Below are positions 42,879 to 51,845 of a stretch of DNA of 64,000 bases, piece by piece; position 1 is the first letter of the stretch; the number at the start of each line of letters is the position of its first letter. The position numbers were made by a program, and so were the translations under genes. The DNA lies in the NCBI GenBank assembly GCA_900065925.1, contig LN890280.1, positions 1,480,451 to 1,544,450 on the forward strand, written 5' to 3'. A model generated the notes under the pieces. It ran no database searches, was not told the origin of the DNA, and saw nothing but the letters and a program-made list of their open reading frames with translations. The DNA comes from Nitrosotalea devaniterrae (GTDB lineage: Archaea; Thermoproteota; Nitrososphaeria; Nitrososphaerales; Nitrosopumilaceae).

Positions 42879-43388
42879 TTATTCTATTTCTAACAGAGAA
42901 ATTATCATATCAAGTAATTCTTGAATTCTTTTCTTTATCCCCTCAAGAACCTGCTTGATTTCATCTTTTGAGATCCTCGCTTCATGGATACGCAAACTTT
43001 TAGAGACTTGATCCATGCCATGGTCTGCGATGAATTTGTTAAATTTATCTAGAAACTTGCTTTCAACAAGTACCTGACTTGCAGTTTCCAGTTCCCGGAC
43101 TGGTTGGTATACGGTAGACTTGCCAAACAGGTCCATCATGTCAGGAGGTAGACTAACCATATTACCATAAAGATCGTAAAACTTCCAAGAAGTCTTTCTG
43201 TATGATGGGAGGTTTTGATATAGTTCGTCTCGTGTTTTGTATCGTACCAAGTATCCATTAATTTCAAGGTCAAGCCATGCATTTCCATCAGATATTCCAA
43301 TCATTTTACAGGCATCCTTGCAGGTCTCCAGGATGTCATGCAATGATCTTGTCTCTTCCAAGAGTTCTACACTTACATTTTTAGCCAT
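42879..43388 (-). CDS. AbiTii-like protein
   Basis: This protein has 169 residues from ATG 43388, which has a purine-rich GAGAAAGGA upstream; an in-frame GTG at 43433 would add 15 residues. The family look is the N-terminal ELLEETRSLHDILETCKDACKMIG, DGNAWLDLEINGY and LPSYRKTSW, matching the AbiTii domain named after abortive-infection loci. The second half is helical and ends with LEGIKKRIQELLDMIISLL. It follows the DNA adenine methyltransferase gene by 92 bp on the same strand. The role is not known for any archaeal member. Confidence 0.65.
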   Translation of the reverse strand: MAKNVSVELLEETRSLHDILETCKDACKMIGISDGNAWLDLEINGYLVRYKTRDELYQNLPSYRKTSWKFYDLYGNMVSLPPDMMDLFGKSTVYQPVRELETASQVLVESKFLDKFNKFIADHGMDQVSKSLRIHEARISKDEIKQVLEGIKKRIQELLDMIISLLEIE

Positions 43389-43480
43389 TTGTAGGATTTT
43401 TCCTTTCTCACTTGAATTCAATACAACCAGCACTGAAAGTATCTTTGATTTTACTCTATTGAAATTCAGTATTTTTGGTT

Positions 43481-44344
43481 CTAATAGTTTTTAATCAACA
43501 ATTCAGTGTGTCCAGTTCTCTTTTGGGATACAGAATTGATGAACCTATTTGCGTTTATCTCAATTATTCCATCTGAGAACTCGTGGAAGAGTTCAACTAT
43601 TTCATCAGATTTAGAATTTGATAATAGTACCTTGACACCTTTTTTATCAAGTGCTTTGAACTTGGCATAAAGCCTTTCTTGGTCACTAAAATCAAAGTCA
43701 CTATCAGTATAGCTTGTAAAACTAGCTGTGGAGCTAACCGGTTGATATGGTGGATCCAGGTAAACAAAATCTCCATTCCCTACCCCTTTTAGTGCATCTT
43801 CAAAATCCTGGCATTTGATTGAAATGTCCTTTGATTGTAACACCCTACTTACTTCAAAGAGATTTTCCTTGTTTACAATGTTCGGGTTTACGTATCTTCC
43901 AACAGGTACATTGAATTTTCCTTTGCTGTTCACACGATATAATCCGTTAAAGCATGTCTTATTGAGAAATATCAGTCTTGAAACTTTATCAATTTCATTT
44001 TTAGGATTAGTTTCTCGTATTTTATAATAATAAGCACTCTGGTTTTTGGAATAGTTTTCAGCATGGTGTTCTAGTGATGAAACAAGTTCCTTTACCTTAT
44101 CCCTAATTGTAACATATGATAAAACCAGATCAGAATTAAGATCAGAGATAAGCCATTTTGCTTTTCTCTCTTTAGATACAAGTGAGAAAAATACTGCACC
44201 TCCACCTAGAAACGGTTCAAAATATCTTTCAAATTTGCTAGGTATGTGACTTGTAATGACAGGTAAGAGTTGTCTTTTACCTCCAGCCCATTTTACAAAT
44301 GGTTTTGGCGCAACTGAAATTAGTTGATATTCTTGTTTCAACAT
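43481..44344 (-). CDS. DNA adenine methyltransferase (Dam/D12 class)
   Basis: This 287-residue N6-adenine methyltransferase has the SAM motif FVKWAGGKRQLLPVI, EPFLGGGAVFFSL, the RVNSKGKFNVPVG DNA-contact loop and the catalytic DPPYQPVS. It belongs to the alpha (Dam) order of motifs. The recognition site cannot be told. It is a solitary methyltransferase without an endonuclease next to it; the neighbour is the AbiTii-like gene. Confidence 0.92.
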   Translation of the reverse strand: MLKQEYQLISVAPKPFVKWAGGKRQLLPVITSHIPSKFERYFEPFLGGGAVFFSLVSKERKAKWLISDLNSDLVLSYVTIRDKVKELVSSLEHHAENYSKNQSAYYYKIRETNPKNEIDKVSRLIFLNKTCFNGLYRVNSKGKFNVPVGRYVNPNIVNKENLFEVSRVLQSKDISIKCQDFEDALKGVGNGDFVYLDPPYQPVSSTASFTSYTDSDFDFSDQERLYAKFKALDKKGVKVLLSNSKSDEIVELFHEFSDGIIEINANRFINSVSQKRTGHTELLIKNY

Positions 44345-44479
44345 AGATTAATTTCAAAATCTTATTTTGTGCAATAGGGTTACAAAAGATCACACCTTGT
44401 GTAACTTTTTTTAATCTAAAATGAAGCTCAAGATAGCTTGATGGTTAATTCAAGAATAAAAGTAAAAGGAGAAGGGGGT

Positions 44480-45130
44480 TTAGTCCCACTTAGACCATGC
44501 TGCCATCCATCTGTATGTCCATGTTGTTAATTTGCAACCCAATGCAGTCATTGTTACTGTCAAAACTGCACTAGCGCCTGCACCTAACGCGACGGGACTA
44601 TCATAGAACTTTCCTACTTGGGGTTCTATTGGAGTCATGTATGGAGGCAATGTGGTTCTTGGGTATTTGAAAGCAGTCTCAAGAGGATCATCTATTGTGA
44701 TTAGATTGATCATGTTGAACAACGACATTGACATACCACAGAGTACACCGCCTATCAGGATCAAAGAGTGTTTGTTTCTCTTTGTTGCCCAATATGCCAA
44801 ATCCATCAATATTGCAGATGGAATCCACATTGGCACAACGACGAAGCTGTATGGATATCCTAAGGAGAACCACGCACCTTTTGCAATCCAAGTATACACT
44901 GTCATAATTAGTGCATAGTATGTTGCTGTTCCTGGAACGCCAGTGAACGTAAGGTAGTATGCTGCACCGACTGCGAGCATCAATGATTGTGATAGAGTAA
45001 ATATCACATAAGATGTCCACATCCAGTCAGTATAGAAGATGTAGTCTCCTGCGTTGATTGTCAACAAGGTCGAGTTGACTGCTACCACTACTATGAATAA
45101 GTAGTGAGTACATCGTCTTAGCCAGACCAT
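44480..45130 (-). CDS. amoA: Ammonia monooxygenase subunit A
   Basis: This 216-residue protein is the thaumarchaeal AmoA, starting MVWLRRCTHYLFIVVVAVNS with several membrane helices and containing NAGDYIFYTDWMW, IAKGAWFSLGYPYSFVVVP, the LPPYMTPIEPQVGKF loop and the conserved end YRWMAAWSKWD. It is an integral part of the copper membrane monooxygenase that oxidises ammonia to hydroxylamine. Its own TATA (TTTTATATAC, about 25-30 bp upstream) suggests that it can be transcribed separately and leaderless. Confidence 0.98.
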   Translation of the reverse strand: MVWLRRCTHYLFIVVVAVNSTLLTINAGDYIFYTDWMWTSYVIFTLSQSLMLAVGAAYYLTFTGVPGTATYYALIMTVYTWIAKGAWFSLGYPYSFVVVPMWIPSAILMDLAYWATKRNKHSLILIGGVLCGMSMSLFNMINLITIDDPLETAFKYPRTTLPPYMTPIEPQVGKFYDSPVALGAGASAVLTVTMTALGCKLTTWTYRWMAAWSKWD

Positions 45131-45250
45131 TGGTTTGTATGCAGGAAGTGATGTATATAAAATTTTATGACATGCGAGATCAGCAGAAAAAATACTCTTG
45201 AGATAACTCTATTGAATAAATAATAAAAGAAAAGATGAAAAGGAATTTTC

Positions 45251-45613
45251 CTATCCGAAGAAGACACAGTCAGTCACAAGTGTTGCGATAGCAATTGCTG
45301 CGATCACACCTGCAATAAGACCGTTGTATGTCTTTGCTTTTGAGGTACCTTCAGTGACTACTTTGACACTAAACAAGTACCCTATAGCTTCTATGATTGT
45401 AAGTACAGTTAACGCAAAGTGTGCGCTTGGCGGTGGATATGCCCATGGATAATATACGCATGCAACGGCAACTCCTCCCCATGTTCCTGCCCAGAGTGCA
45501 ACGAATGCACCAGTGATAAGTCCAACCATGTCTTCGACACGTCGACCAATCATCTTACTGACGTCGGAACTGGAAGCTCCGCCACCTGTACCGAATCCTT
45601 TTGGTAAGGTCAT
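45251..45613 (-). CDS. amoX: AmoX, AMO-associated membrane protein
   Basis: This 120-residue protein has an N-terminal soluble stretch (GTGGGASSSDVSKMIGRRVEDM) and three hydrophobic helices (MVGLITGAFVALWAGT, FALTVLTIIEAIGYLF, GLIAGVIAAIAIATLVT). Its place between amoA and amoC is the conserved thaumarchaeal position for amoX. It has been reported as an extra subunit of archaeal AMO. An ATTTAAAAG box near 45640 would give a leaderless mRNA. Confidence 0.93.
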   Translation of the reverse strand: MTLPKGFGTGGGASSSDVSKMIGRRVEDMVGLITGAFVALWAGTWGGVAVACVYYPWAYPPPSAHFALTVLTIIEAIGYLFSVKVVTEGTSKAKTYNGLIAGVIAAIAIATLVTDCVFFG

Positions 45614-45717
45614 TTGGATTTATTGACAGATGTATGCTTTTAAATCTTTTCCCGAGATGAGATACAACTCACGTTAAGTTGATCGGAGAAAAATAAGAAA
45701 AGAGCGCTTGTGCGCGT

Positions 45718-46281
45718 TTATGGGATTGATCTACTGTACAATTTGCCTTCTAGGGCCATCTTGTACATTTCTGCAACATATGGGTTCTCACCTGGTGTTT
45801 CTGCTCCAAGTTCGACGAGTCGTGCGTATACTCTTATTACATAGGCAAGTGCGCCCATGAAAGCAACGACGACACCCATGTTAAACATCCAGTGGTTTGG
45901 AACTGCGAAGATTTCCTCTACATACCAGAAGTGCCACATCTCATTGACACCTATTGTGAACATGGTTGCCAAGTAACCAAGGATGGTCATCTTGAGACCG
46001 GTGTTCATTGAGTTGTTTGGACCTCTCAGAATTGGTACCTTTCTGTCATAGACAGCTACCATTCCCCATCCTAATGGAAGAGCAATGAAGTGGCTGTATA
46101 ACCACCAGTGTGCTGGTGTAAAGGCACTATCTCTGATTGATGTCTGGTGTAAAGATCCGTCTACGAAGTTATCGACCTCTACTGATGCAGCGATTGATCC
46201 CAATGCGATGATGATAAGCCAGATCTTCTTCAGTCTCTGGATTTCAACTTCTTTTGGAATTAGTGCCGGCATTTGTGCCAT
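45718..46281 (-). CDS. amoC: Ammonia monooxygenase subunit C
   Basis: This 187-residue membrane protein is AmoC. The metal-binding pattern D-x3-H-x12-H of PmoC/AmoC is intact: Asp41, His45 and His58 in DGSLHQTSIRD and TPAHWWLYSH. Further marks are GVNEMWHFWYVEE and VIRVYARLVELGAETPGENPY. It is divergent from amoB across 255 bp, with a TTTAAATAAC TATA near 46305 for a leaderless start. Confidence 0.98.
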   Translation of the reverse strand: MAQMPALIPKEVEIQRLKKIWLIIIALGSIAASVEVDNFVDGSLHQTSIRDSAFTPAHWWLYSHFIALPLGWGMVAVYDRKVPILRGPNNSMNTGLKMTILGYLATMFTIGVNEMWHFWYVEEIFAVPNHWMFNMGVVVAFMGALAYVIRVYARLVELGAETPGENPYVAEMYKMALEGKLYSRSIP

Positions 46282-46536
46282 GACGTTTGGAATGGTTGTC
46301 AGTTATTTAAAAGATGAGATATAATTTCCACAATATTAATTCTAATTTTTTCATAATACAACCTAGAAAGATAATAATAATATTATAAAAAAATATTTAA
46401 TCATACAAAAATAATACGCAAAAAACTATGTGATTCATGATTAACATGGATGTATAACATGAAATCAGACGCTAAATGGATCTGACAGGGCAAAACATAT
46501 ATCGTTGTAGTTTCTCAGTTGCTTTAGTTAAGCGAT
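46282..46536. promoter_or_regulatory. Divergent amoC-amoB control region
   Basis: This 255-bp AT-rich spacer carries one TATA near each gene: CTTTTAAATAAC reading towards amoC at about 46303-46312, and CATATATCG at 46495-46503 for amoB. No other gene or clear operator is seen. Confidence 0.5.
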
Positions 46537-47103
46537 ATGGTCGATAAGAAGTTTATTGTGGCTGCAATAGGTGTGATAGTAGCACTTGGAGCAGTTGGAC
46601 CATCATTAGCACAAATGTTCCAACATGCTGAGGCCCATGGTGTCCAGGCACAGTTGCAGAGTCGTTTCGTAAGAATAGATGGTGAGACATGGTCAAAACA
46701 ATCTGTTCATACAGGAGACACTTTGTCAGTATCTGGTAAATTCGTAAGTCTTGTAAACAGAGATTTGCGAGGCTGGTACACCGTATATGGTGACTCATCC
46801 AACGCTGGTAACAGATGGGAAATTGTTGCAAGAGATCCACCTGGTAACGTAATCACGATACCAGCAAACGCAGTGGTTCCATACAAGTTAACCATCAAGG
46901 CACTTGAACCAGCAGTATATCACATGCATACGCAGCTTAACATAGCAAGCATCGGTCCAGGTCTAGGTCCAGGACAAACAGTCGTGGTAACAGGCGACCC
47001 AATCGTAAAGCCAATTCCATATACAAACGTAGTCTATCAATCGATAGTCATTGGAGTTGGATATGCGGTTACTTTCGCAACAAGACCTTGGCAAGTGATT
47101 TAA
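46537..47103 (+). CDS. amoB: Ammonia monooxygenase subunit B
   Basis: This 188-residue AmoB has a signal peptide (residues 1-25), a cupredoxin-type domain and a C-terminal membrane helix (SIVIGVGYAVTF). The copper ligands of PmoB correspond to His34 (AEAHGVQAQ) and the pair His129/His131 (YHMHTQL). The short archaeal form lacks the second cupredoxin of bacterial PmoB. It is transcribed away from amoC and is followed by convergent membrane genes. Confidence 0.98.
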   Translation: MVDKKFIVAAIGVIVALGAVGPSLAQMFQHAEAHGVQAQLQSRFVRIDGETWSKQSVHTGDTLSVSGKFVSLVNRDLRGWYTVYGDSSNAGNRWEIVARDPPGNVITIPANAVVPYKLTIKALEPAVYHMHTQLNIASIGPGLGPGQTVVVTGDPIVKPIPYTNVVYQSIVIGVGYAVTFATRPWQVI

Positions 47104-47167
47104 AAACAATCACCCCCTCTCTTTTCATTTTCTAAGTCATCTAGTGAAAACTATTTTTATTAAAAAA

Positions 47168-47446
47168 TCAGAATTGTGACTTGGCTCGATTAAATTCCAA
47201 AGTCCACTTTCTAACATAGTAGAGAGGAACTAGAACAGATATTGGCAGTGCAATTATCATTCCAAATGGCCACGATATACTCATTTGAATCACCAAGTCT
47301 ACAAAAAATATTATGACCTCAATTATTATTCCGTAGACTAGCTTTTGTATTCGGTAGAATGCAATTAGTTGAGTCACAAAGGTAGGTACTACTGCAAGTA
47401 TGAGTTGGATCTTTAGAAATTTTTCATTCTTGTCATTTGATGTCAT
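47168..47446 (-). CDS. Three-helix membrane protein (92 aa)
   Basis: Hydrophobic segments LILAVVPTFVTQLIAFYRI, LVYGIIIEVIIFFVDLVIQM and FGMIIALPISVLVPLYYV are separated by short charged loops. The C-terminus is basic (RKWTLEFNRAKSQF). No family is recognised. It is convergent with amoB, 64 bp apart, and could be a conserved membrane partner, though nothing in the sequence proves that. Confidence 0.6.
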   Translation of the reverse strand: MTSNDKNEKFLKIQLILAVVPTFVTQLIAFYRIQKLVYGIIIEVIIFFVDLVIQMSISWPFGMIIALPISVLVPLYYVRKWTLEFNRAKSQF

Positions 47447-47492
47447 GTTATTGTAATTTGATTTTGCATACAGTTTGGGTTTTCATGTAAAA

Positions 47493-48182
47493 CTAGTATT
47501 CTATTTTGAAATCATCAAAATATGCGCCAGTATCTTTCTTGGTCCACATACCATCTGCTCCAGATAGATAGTTGTGGTCATTTGCTCTTATGATGAGTTG
47601 GCCATCAAGATATGCAGCTATTCCCTGTGATGAAATTAATGCTTCCATTGTATGCCATTCACCAGGTGCAATAGTGACTGATTTATCATAATTACATATT
47701 AGAAAATCAGGAGTATTTTTGCATAAAGAGAGTCTGTTTTGCGCAGAGTCAGCCATCAACACAAAGTAATGTTTCTGGTCAATGAATCTAAGAATCATGC
47801 CTGCAGACTTTGCAGTCTCACCTGATACAATCTTGAACTTCATTGTAACATTTTCAGTATCAATAGAGGGTGAATCAGGAATCAATTGTAGGTGGTAATC
47901 AGTAGTATTATCATTAGTGGGTATTTTTTCCAATACATTTGGTTTTGAGATTGCACTAGAGTCAGATTTTATTATCCAAGAAGGCTTGGAATCTGTTGAC
48001 AGCTCAGCAAACCCGGAAGGAACTGTCCCATTTTGATACGAATCAAAGTCCCAGGCTTTTGTGTGATGATATCCAGAGTTGAGTTGGGAATTATAATATG
48101 CATATGATATTCCAATCATTGTAATAACAGCAAATATCACAAGACGTTTTTTCTTACTAAATTTAGGTTTTGGTGATGACAA
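47493..48182 (-). CDS. Membrane-anchored LamG/DUF1080-like protein
   Basis: This 229-residue protein has a basic N-terminus with an uncleaved anchor (RLVIFAVITMIGISYAYY) followed by a jelly-roll of the concanavalin/LamG or 3-keto-disaccharide-hydrolase type: WDFDSYQNGTVPSGF, GMILRFIDQKHYFVLMAD, PGEWHTMEALISSQGIAAYLDGQLI and the closing GAYFDDFKIEY. The domain probably binds a carbohydrate outside the cell; no catalytic acid pair is clear. Confidence 0.7.
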   Translation of the reverse strand: MSSPKPKFSKKKRLVIFAVITMIGISYAYYNSQLNSGYHHTKAWDFDSYQNGTVPSGFAELSTDSKPSWIIKSDSSAISKPNVLEKIPTNDNTTDYHLQLIPDSPSIDTENVTMKFKIVSGETAKSAGMILRFIDQKHYFVLMADSAQNRLSLCKNTPDFLICNYDKSVTIAPGEWHTMEALISSQGIAAYLDGQLIIRANDHNYLSGADGMWTKKDTGAYFDDFKIEY

Positions 48183-48260
48183 AAATATCTACAGGTAGTG
48201 TGCTATTTGTGATTGATATAAAGATAACATTAGGATAAAAAATGTCAAGGAAAAAAATTA

Positions 48261-48470
48261 TTATTTCTTTTCTCGTTTTCTTGGCTTGTTTTTACTTCTC
48301 CATTTGTCAAAGCCCCATCTTGTGGCACTAAAGACTCCAAGGGTGAAAAAGAAACCACCGACCATCAAAAACAGAAAGCTATGATGTGGATCAAGTAATG
48401 CCCACCATGCAAATCCTATGAATGCACTAACAAATTGTAGCGCAACAAAAACTATCCACTTGTCTGCCAT
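48261..48470 (-). CDS. Two-helix membrane protein (69 aa)
   Basis: Helices WIVFVALQFVSAFIGFAWWALL and FLFLMVGGFFFTLGVFSA are followed by a very basic cytoplasmic tail (KWRSKNKPRKREKK). No family is recognised. It lies directly downstream of amt on the same strand, 111 bp away. Confidence 0.6.
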   Translation of the reverse strand: MADKWIVFVALQFVSAFIGFAWWALLDPHHSFLFLMVGGFFFTLGVFSATRWGFDKWRSKNKPRKREKK

Positions 48471-48580
48471 TTACAAAGTTCGGTAAAATCACGTACTATT
48501 TACCGTTTCTCAATTTTAAAAAATTAATTTTCAATCAACAATGACTTGAAAATATAAAAATGAAAAAGATGGGAATGTTT

Positions 48581-50086
48581 TTACTCTGCAAATCCAGAGT
48601 ATGCTCTTTCGCCTACTTGAGATATGTCCAATCCTATTTCTTCTTCTTTTGGTGTTACTCTGACACCACCTGGCCAAATTGCATCTTGGATTCTCCAAAT
48701 GATGTAAGTTAGGCCAAATGACCAAGCTGCACCGAATCCTGCTCCCATGCTGTTAATTACAAACTGCATTGGGTTTCCAAAGAAGAGACCATTGTGGCCA
48801 TATGGATTGATTCTGACTTCACTGAATGCACCTGTAAGCAATGCACCTACAACACCGCCCATTCCGTGTACACCCCAAGTATCCAGAGCATCATCTATTC
48901 TTGCCCTGTTCTTGATCAGTACACAGTAGAAGCATATTGTTGCACATGCAAATCCTACTATTATTGATGCCCACGTTCCAATGAAACCAGAGGCTGGCGT
49001 AATTGCTACTAGTCCAGCAACAGCTCCGTTGACTGCACCGATGGCGCTAGTCTTTCCTGTATGTGCCCAACTTAGGAACATCCACCATATTGCTGCAACC
49101 GCAGTTGCAATGTTGGTGTTCTGGAATGCTTGTGTTTCAAGGAAACCAGCAAATCCTGCACTACCAGGGTTGAAACCAAACCATCCGAACCAAAGTAATG
49201 ATGCACCCAAAATTATGAGCGGAATTGAGTGTGGTTCAAATGGTGCTTTACCATATCCTATTCTCCTTCCCAAGAACATTGCGGTAGCTAAACCAGCAAA
49301 TCCTGAGGTGATGTGAATGACTGTTCCTCCCGCAAAGTCTTCTGCACCCATCTTGGCTAACCAACCAAGTGACGTACCTTGACTTCCGAAAGACCAGTTG
49401 GCATGTCCCGCAACATCATAGATGAATGTAGTCCACAATACAATGTGTATCAAGAATGCACTCATCTTTACTCTGTCAGCATAACCAGCAATGGCTAGTG
49501 ATGGAGTAATAGCAGCGAACATGAGCTGGAACATCACATAGGCTAAGTGAGGAATAGTTGGAGCGTATACATCGGCTGGTGCGTTGTGCGATACATTATT
49601 CAAGCCTACCCAGTCAAGGTTTCCAATAAATCCAACAGGATCAGCAGATGGACCAAACATTATCGAGTATCCAAAGATAACCCATTGGACACTGACAATT
49701 GCATAGACCATGAATGCTTGTAACATTACGGTTAGAGAGTGTTTTCTTCTTGTAAGACCTCCATACAAGAATCCCACACCACCAGGAGTCATTATCATGA
49801 CGAAGACTGCTGCTGCGTACATGAAGGTTGTATCTCCTGTGTCTATACATGGGGCATTACTTCCACCGAATGTTCCGTTACCTGGTGGAGTCATCGGCTG
49901 AGCACAGTGAATCTCATTTGTCTTGCTAGGATCTGCTAGATTTCCTAACGGACCAAACTGAGCGTGTGCATCTTGTATTGCCGTGAATCCAGATAACCCG
50001 ACTATTAAGCCTGCGAGCACAAAAACTACCGGCCATTTGTGTTTTGTTACTATCTGCATTGGCGATTTAGAAATTGTCTCCAGCAT
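48581..50086 (-). CDS. amt: Ammonium transporter (Amt)
   Basis: This Amt/Rh channel has 501 residues from ATG 50086 (MLETISKS). The longer frame to 50122 is rejected because those bases form the TATA box (see the repeat feature). A signal-like N-terminus (VVFVLAGLIVGLSGF with AHAQ) precedes eleven membrane helices. The twin-histidine pore residues are in GGTVIHITSGFAG and WGVHGMGGVVG. FLYGGLTRRKHSL and LWFGWFGFNPGSAG are family marks. The C-terminal tail ends GERAYSGFAE. It supplies the AMO pathway or biosynthesis with ammonium. Confidence 0.96.
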   Translation of the reverse strand: MLETISKSPMQIVTKHKWPVVFVLAGLIVGLSGFTAIQDAHAQFGPLGNLADPSKTNEIHCAQPMTPPGNGTFGGSNAPCIDTGDTTFMYAAAVFVMIMTPGGVGFLYGGLTRRKHSLTVMLQAFMVYAIVSVQWVIFGYSIMFGPSADPVGFIGNLDWVGLNNVSHNAPADVYAPTIPHLAYVMFQLMFAAITPSLAIAGYADRVKMSAFLIHIVLWTTFIYDVAGHANWSFGSQGTSLGWLAKMGAEDFAGGTVIHITSGFAGLATAMFLGRRIGYGKAPFEPHSIPLIILGASLLWFGWFGFNPGSAGFAGFLETQAFQNTNIATAVAAIWWMFLSWAHTGKTSAIGAVNGAVAGLVAITPASGFIGTWASIIVGFACATICFYCVLIKNRARIDDALDTWGVHGMGGVVGALLTGAFSEVRINPYGHNGLFFGNPMQFVINSMGAGFGAAWSFGLTYIIWRIQDAIWPGGVRVTPKEEEIGLDISQVGERAYSGFAE

Positions 50087-50106
50087 CTTTCGATAGAGAT
50101 GTTTCG

Positions 50107-50155
50107 CATCTATAAAAGGCATTTTATCCTAAAATATTTTTTTTATGATATTATC
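50107..50155 (-). promoter_or_regulatory. amt promoter, copy A of a 49-bp repeated promoter
   Basis: On the minus strand TTTTAGGATAAAAT is followed by the TATA region CCTTTTATAGATG. It is about 90% identical (44 of 49) to 52616-52664. The TATA block ends 33 bp before ATG 50086. Confidence 0.8.
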
Positions 50156-50249
50156 AATGTTGAAGATCTAATTTTGTAGAATTTTAGTATCATAGAATTT
50201 GAAAAAATTCTAAATAAAATTATTATACAACTTACAGACTAGAGCACGC

Positions 50250-50417
50250 ATGACTGAAGCAGGAATAGAAATTTTCATTGCAACAGGAGTAACTCTTGCA
50301 ATGACAATAGCAATTTACTTCGGTGAAAGAGCTCACAGGTATAATTTAGCCAAGAAAGGAAAAACTTGGGGAACCTATGGCTTTAGGTATGAAGGCACCG
50401 GTCACGAACACGCCTAG
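50250..50417 (+). CDS. Single-span membrane protein (55 aa)
   Basis: ATG 50250 opens 55 codons to TAG. One hydrophobic helix (IEIFIATGVTLAMTIAIYFG) is followed by a basic-aromatic tail (AHRYNLAKKGKTWGTYGFRYEG). It is divergent from amt and 164 bp away. It might be a conserved accessory membrane peptide; no family name is secure. Confidence 0.6.
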   Translation: MTEAGIEIFIATGVTLAMTIAIYFGERAHRYNLAKKGKTWGTYGFRYEGTGHEHA

Positions 50418-50497
50418 AGTAAATCCCTTTACCACATTTTTGTAATTTTGTCAACGATTAGATAGATCGATTTATTCACAGAAGATGCTGACAAATA

Positions 50498-50989
50498 ATG
50501 AGAGAGAATCTGGAAGAAGACGAGCATATCATAGCATCAATTCCGCAGATTTGGGGAATAGCGTTAGGGTTCGGAGGATTTTTCCATAAAAATAAAGAAG
50601 GTATTCTCATCCTTACAAACAAGAATGTAATTTTTGTTCCACGCTACATATGGATCACTGCAAAAGAAAAGGAGAGATATTTCGCAGGTGACAAGGCTGG
50701 AATAGAAAGAATGTCAAATTACAATGAATCAGATCTGGATGAAGATTTGACTGAGAACCCAAAATCATGGATAATGCCTCTAAATTCCATAACAGATGTC
50801 AGAAGTATAACAACAAGAAAGGTAGATTTTCTCAGGATTACATTTACAGAAAAAGCAAAAGAGAAAAAATATGATTTTGGAATTACCAAAACAGTAACAA
50901 ATTACCCATATCGACAGCCTCTGGTTTTTAAAAATTTAGACTGGAGTTTGTGGATAGGTCTGATAGTATCAAAACTAAAAAAATCATAG
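50498..50989 (+). CDS. PH/GRAM-like domain protein (163 aa)
   Basis: The first 60 residues (EDEHIIASIPQIWGIALGFGGFFHKNKEGILILTNKNVIFVP) and the later SWIMPLNSITDVRSI and LRITFTEKAKEKKYDFGI read like a PH-like beta barrel of the GRAM/bPH type. There is no membrane helix. The function is unknown; such domains often bind lipids or other proteins. Confidence 0.6.
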   Translation: MRENLEEDEHIIASIPQIWGIALGFGGFFHKNKEGILILTNKNVIFVPRYIWITAKEKERYFAGDKAGIERMSNYNESDLDEDLTENPKSWIMPLNSITDVRSITTRKVDFLRITFTEKAKEKKYDFGITKTVTNYPYRQPLVFKNLDWSLWIGLIVSKLKKS

Positions 50990-50998
50990 ATTATAGCA

Positions 50999-51469
50999 CT
51001 AACTACTGCCTTTAGAAGATAGTTTTTCTCGTGCCTGAGAAATAATAAAATCATCATCAGTATCTTGTGCTTTTAAGAATTTCAAATCAATTACCTTCTT
51101 TTTAAATTTGAATATTTCAAGTTCATATTTTTCATTCTTAGGTGTATAGTTTGCAAGTTGTAATGACGCAGACCCATTGTATTCTTCCATAAACTGTTGA
51201 TAGTGATCAGATATTTTTAGTGATTTTAAAAAAACATTTGCTGTCTGTAATATGCGAGATTGACAATACAGAACGAATTCATAGTTAGTATCTCCCTCAA
51301 AGAATCTCATTTTGATCTCATCATCTGGCCAGTATTTTATTACCTGATTCCAGGCATTTACAAGTTTTTTTTTATTATCAAATATTAGGTAGACAGTAGG
51401 ACGTACATCAAATACATGATATCCCAGACCTAGAAAATCTTCAAACCAGTCTATTTTAGAATCAGTCAT
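50999..51469 (-). CDS. Hypothetical protein (156 aa)
   Basis: ATG 51469 (MTDSKIDWFEDFLG) is preferred over an upstream in-frame extension to 51526. It is a soluble alpha/beta protein with VFDVRPTVYLIFDNKKKLVNAW and a beta stretch LQLANYTPKNEKYELEIF. No family is recognised. It converges with the PH-like gene, 9 bp apart. Confidence 0.55.
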   Translation of the reverse strand: MTDSKIDWFEDFLGLGYHVFDVRPTVYLIFDNKKKLVNAWNQVIKYWPDDEIKMRFFEGDTNYEFVLYCQSRILQTANVFLKSLKISDHYQQFMEEYNGSASLQLANYTPKNEKYELEIFKFKKKVIDLKFLKAQDTDDDFIISQAREKLSSKGSS

Positions 51470-51540
51470 GTTCAATTCCAAGTATGTATTGTATTTAATG
51501 ATTAGAATAAGGAAAAGGGTTTTCAATAAGAAAAGTTAAG

Positions 51541-51792
51541 ATGTCAAATAGTTCAGAATATTTTGAATTACATATGGGAACTAGAAAGCGAATTGGCGAG
51601 ATAATGAAGATGAATAAAGAAGAATTATACCAATATCTCAGACAGGAAGACAGTTCCATCCAATCAACAGATAAAATAGAAATGAGACCTTTTGAACATG
51701 GCATCAAGATTTTTTATTTCCATAAAGATTCAGAAACACCCTATAAAACACGTGTATATCTGAATCCAGATGAATCTGAATCGTTAAAATAA
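51541..51792 (+). CDS. Hypothetical protein (83 aa)
   Basis: No family is recognised. It starts at ATG 51541 and runs through a helical half (TRKRIGEIMKMNKEELYQYLRQED) into beta strands (IEMRPFEHGIKIFYFHKD, TRVYLNPDES). It is divergent from the 156-aa gene and convergent with the Cas4-like gene. Confidence 0.5.
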   Translation: MSNSSEYFELHMGTRKRIGEIMKMNKEELYQYLRQEDSSIQSTDKIEMRPFEHGIKIFYFHKDSETPYKTRVYLNPDESESLK

Positions 51793-51845
51793 ATAAAATT
51801 AGTTTTAGGTAAAAATTATAAAATTAAAATGAAAAAAGTGTGTAA

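Noticed and set aside
50087-50122. N-terminal extension of Amt (MPFIDAKHLYRK)
   Set aside because: The bases are the promoter shared with the Cas4-like gene, where the matching ATG is ATA; leaderless start at 50086 fits better.
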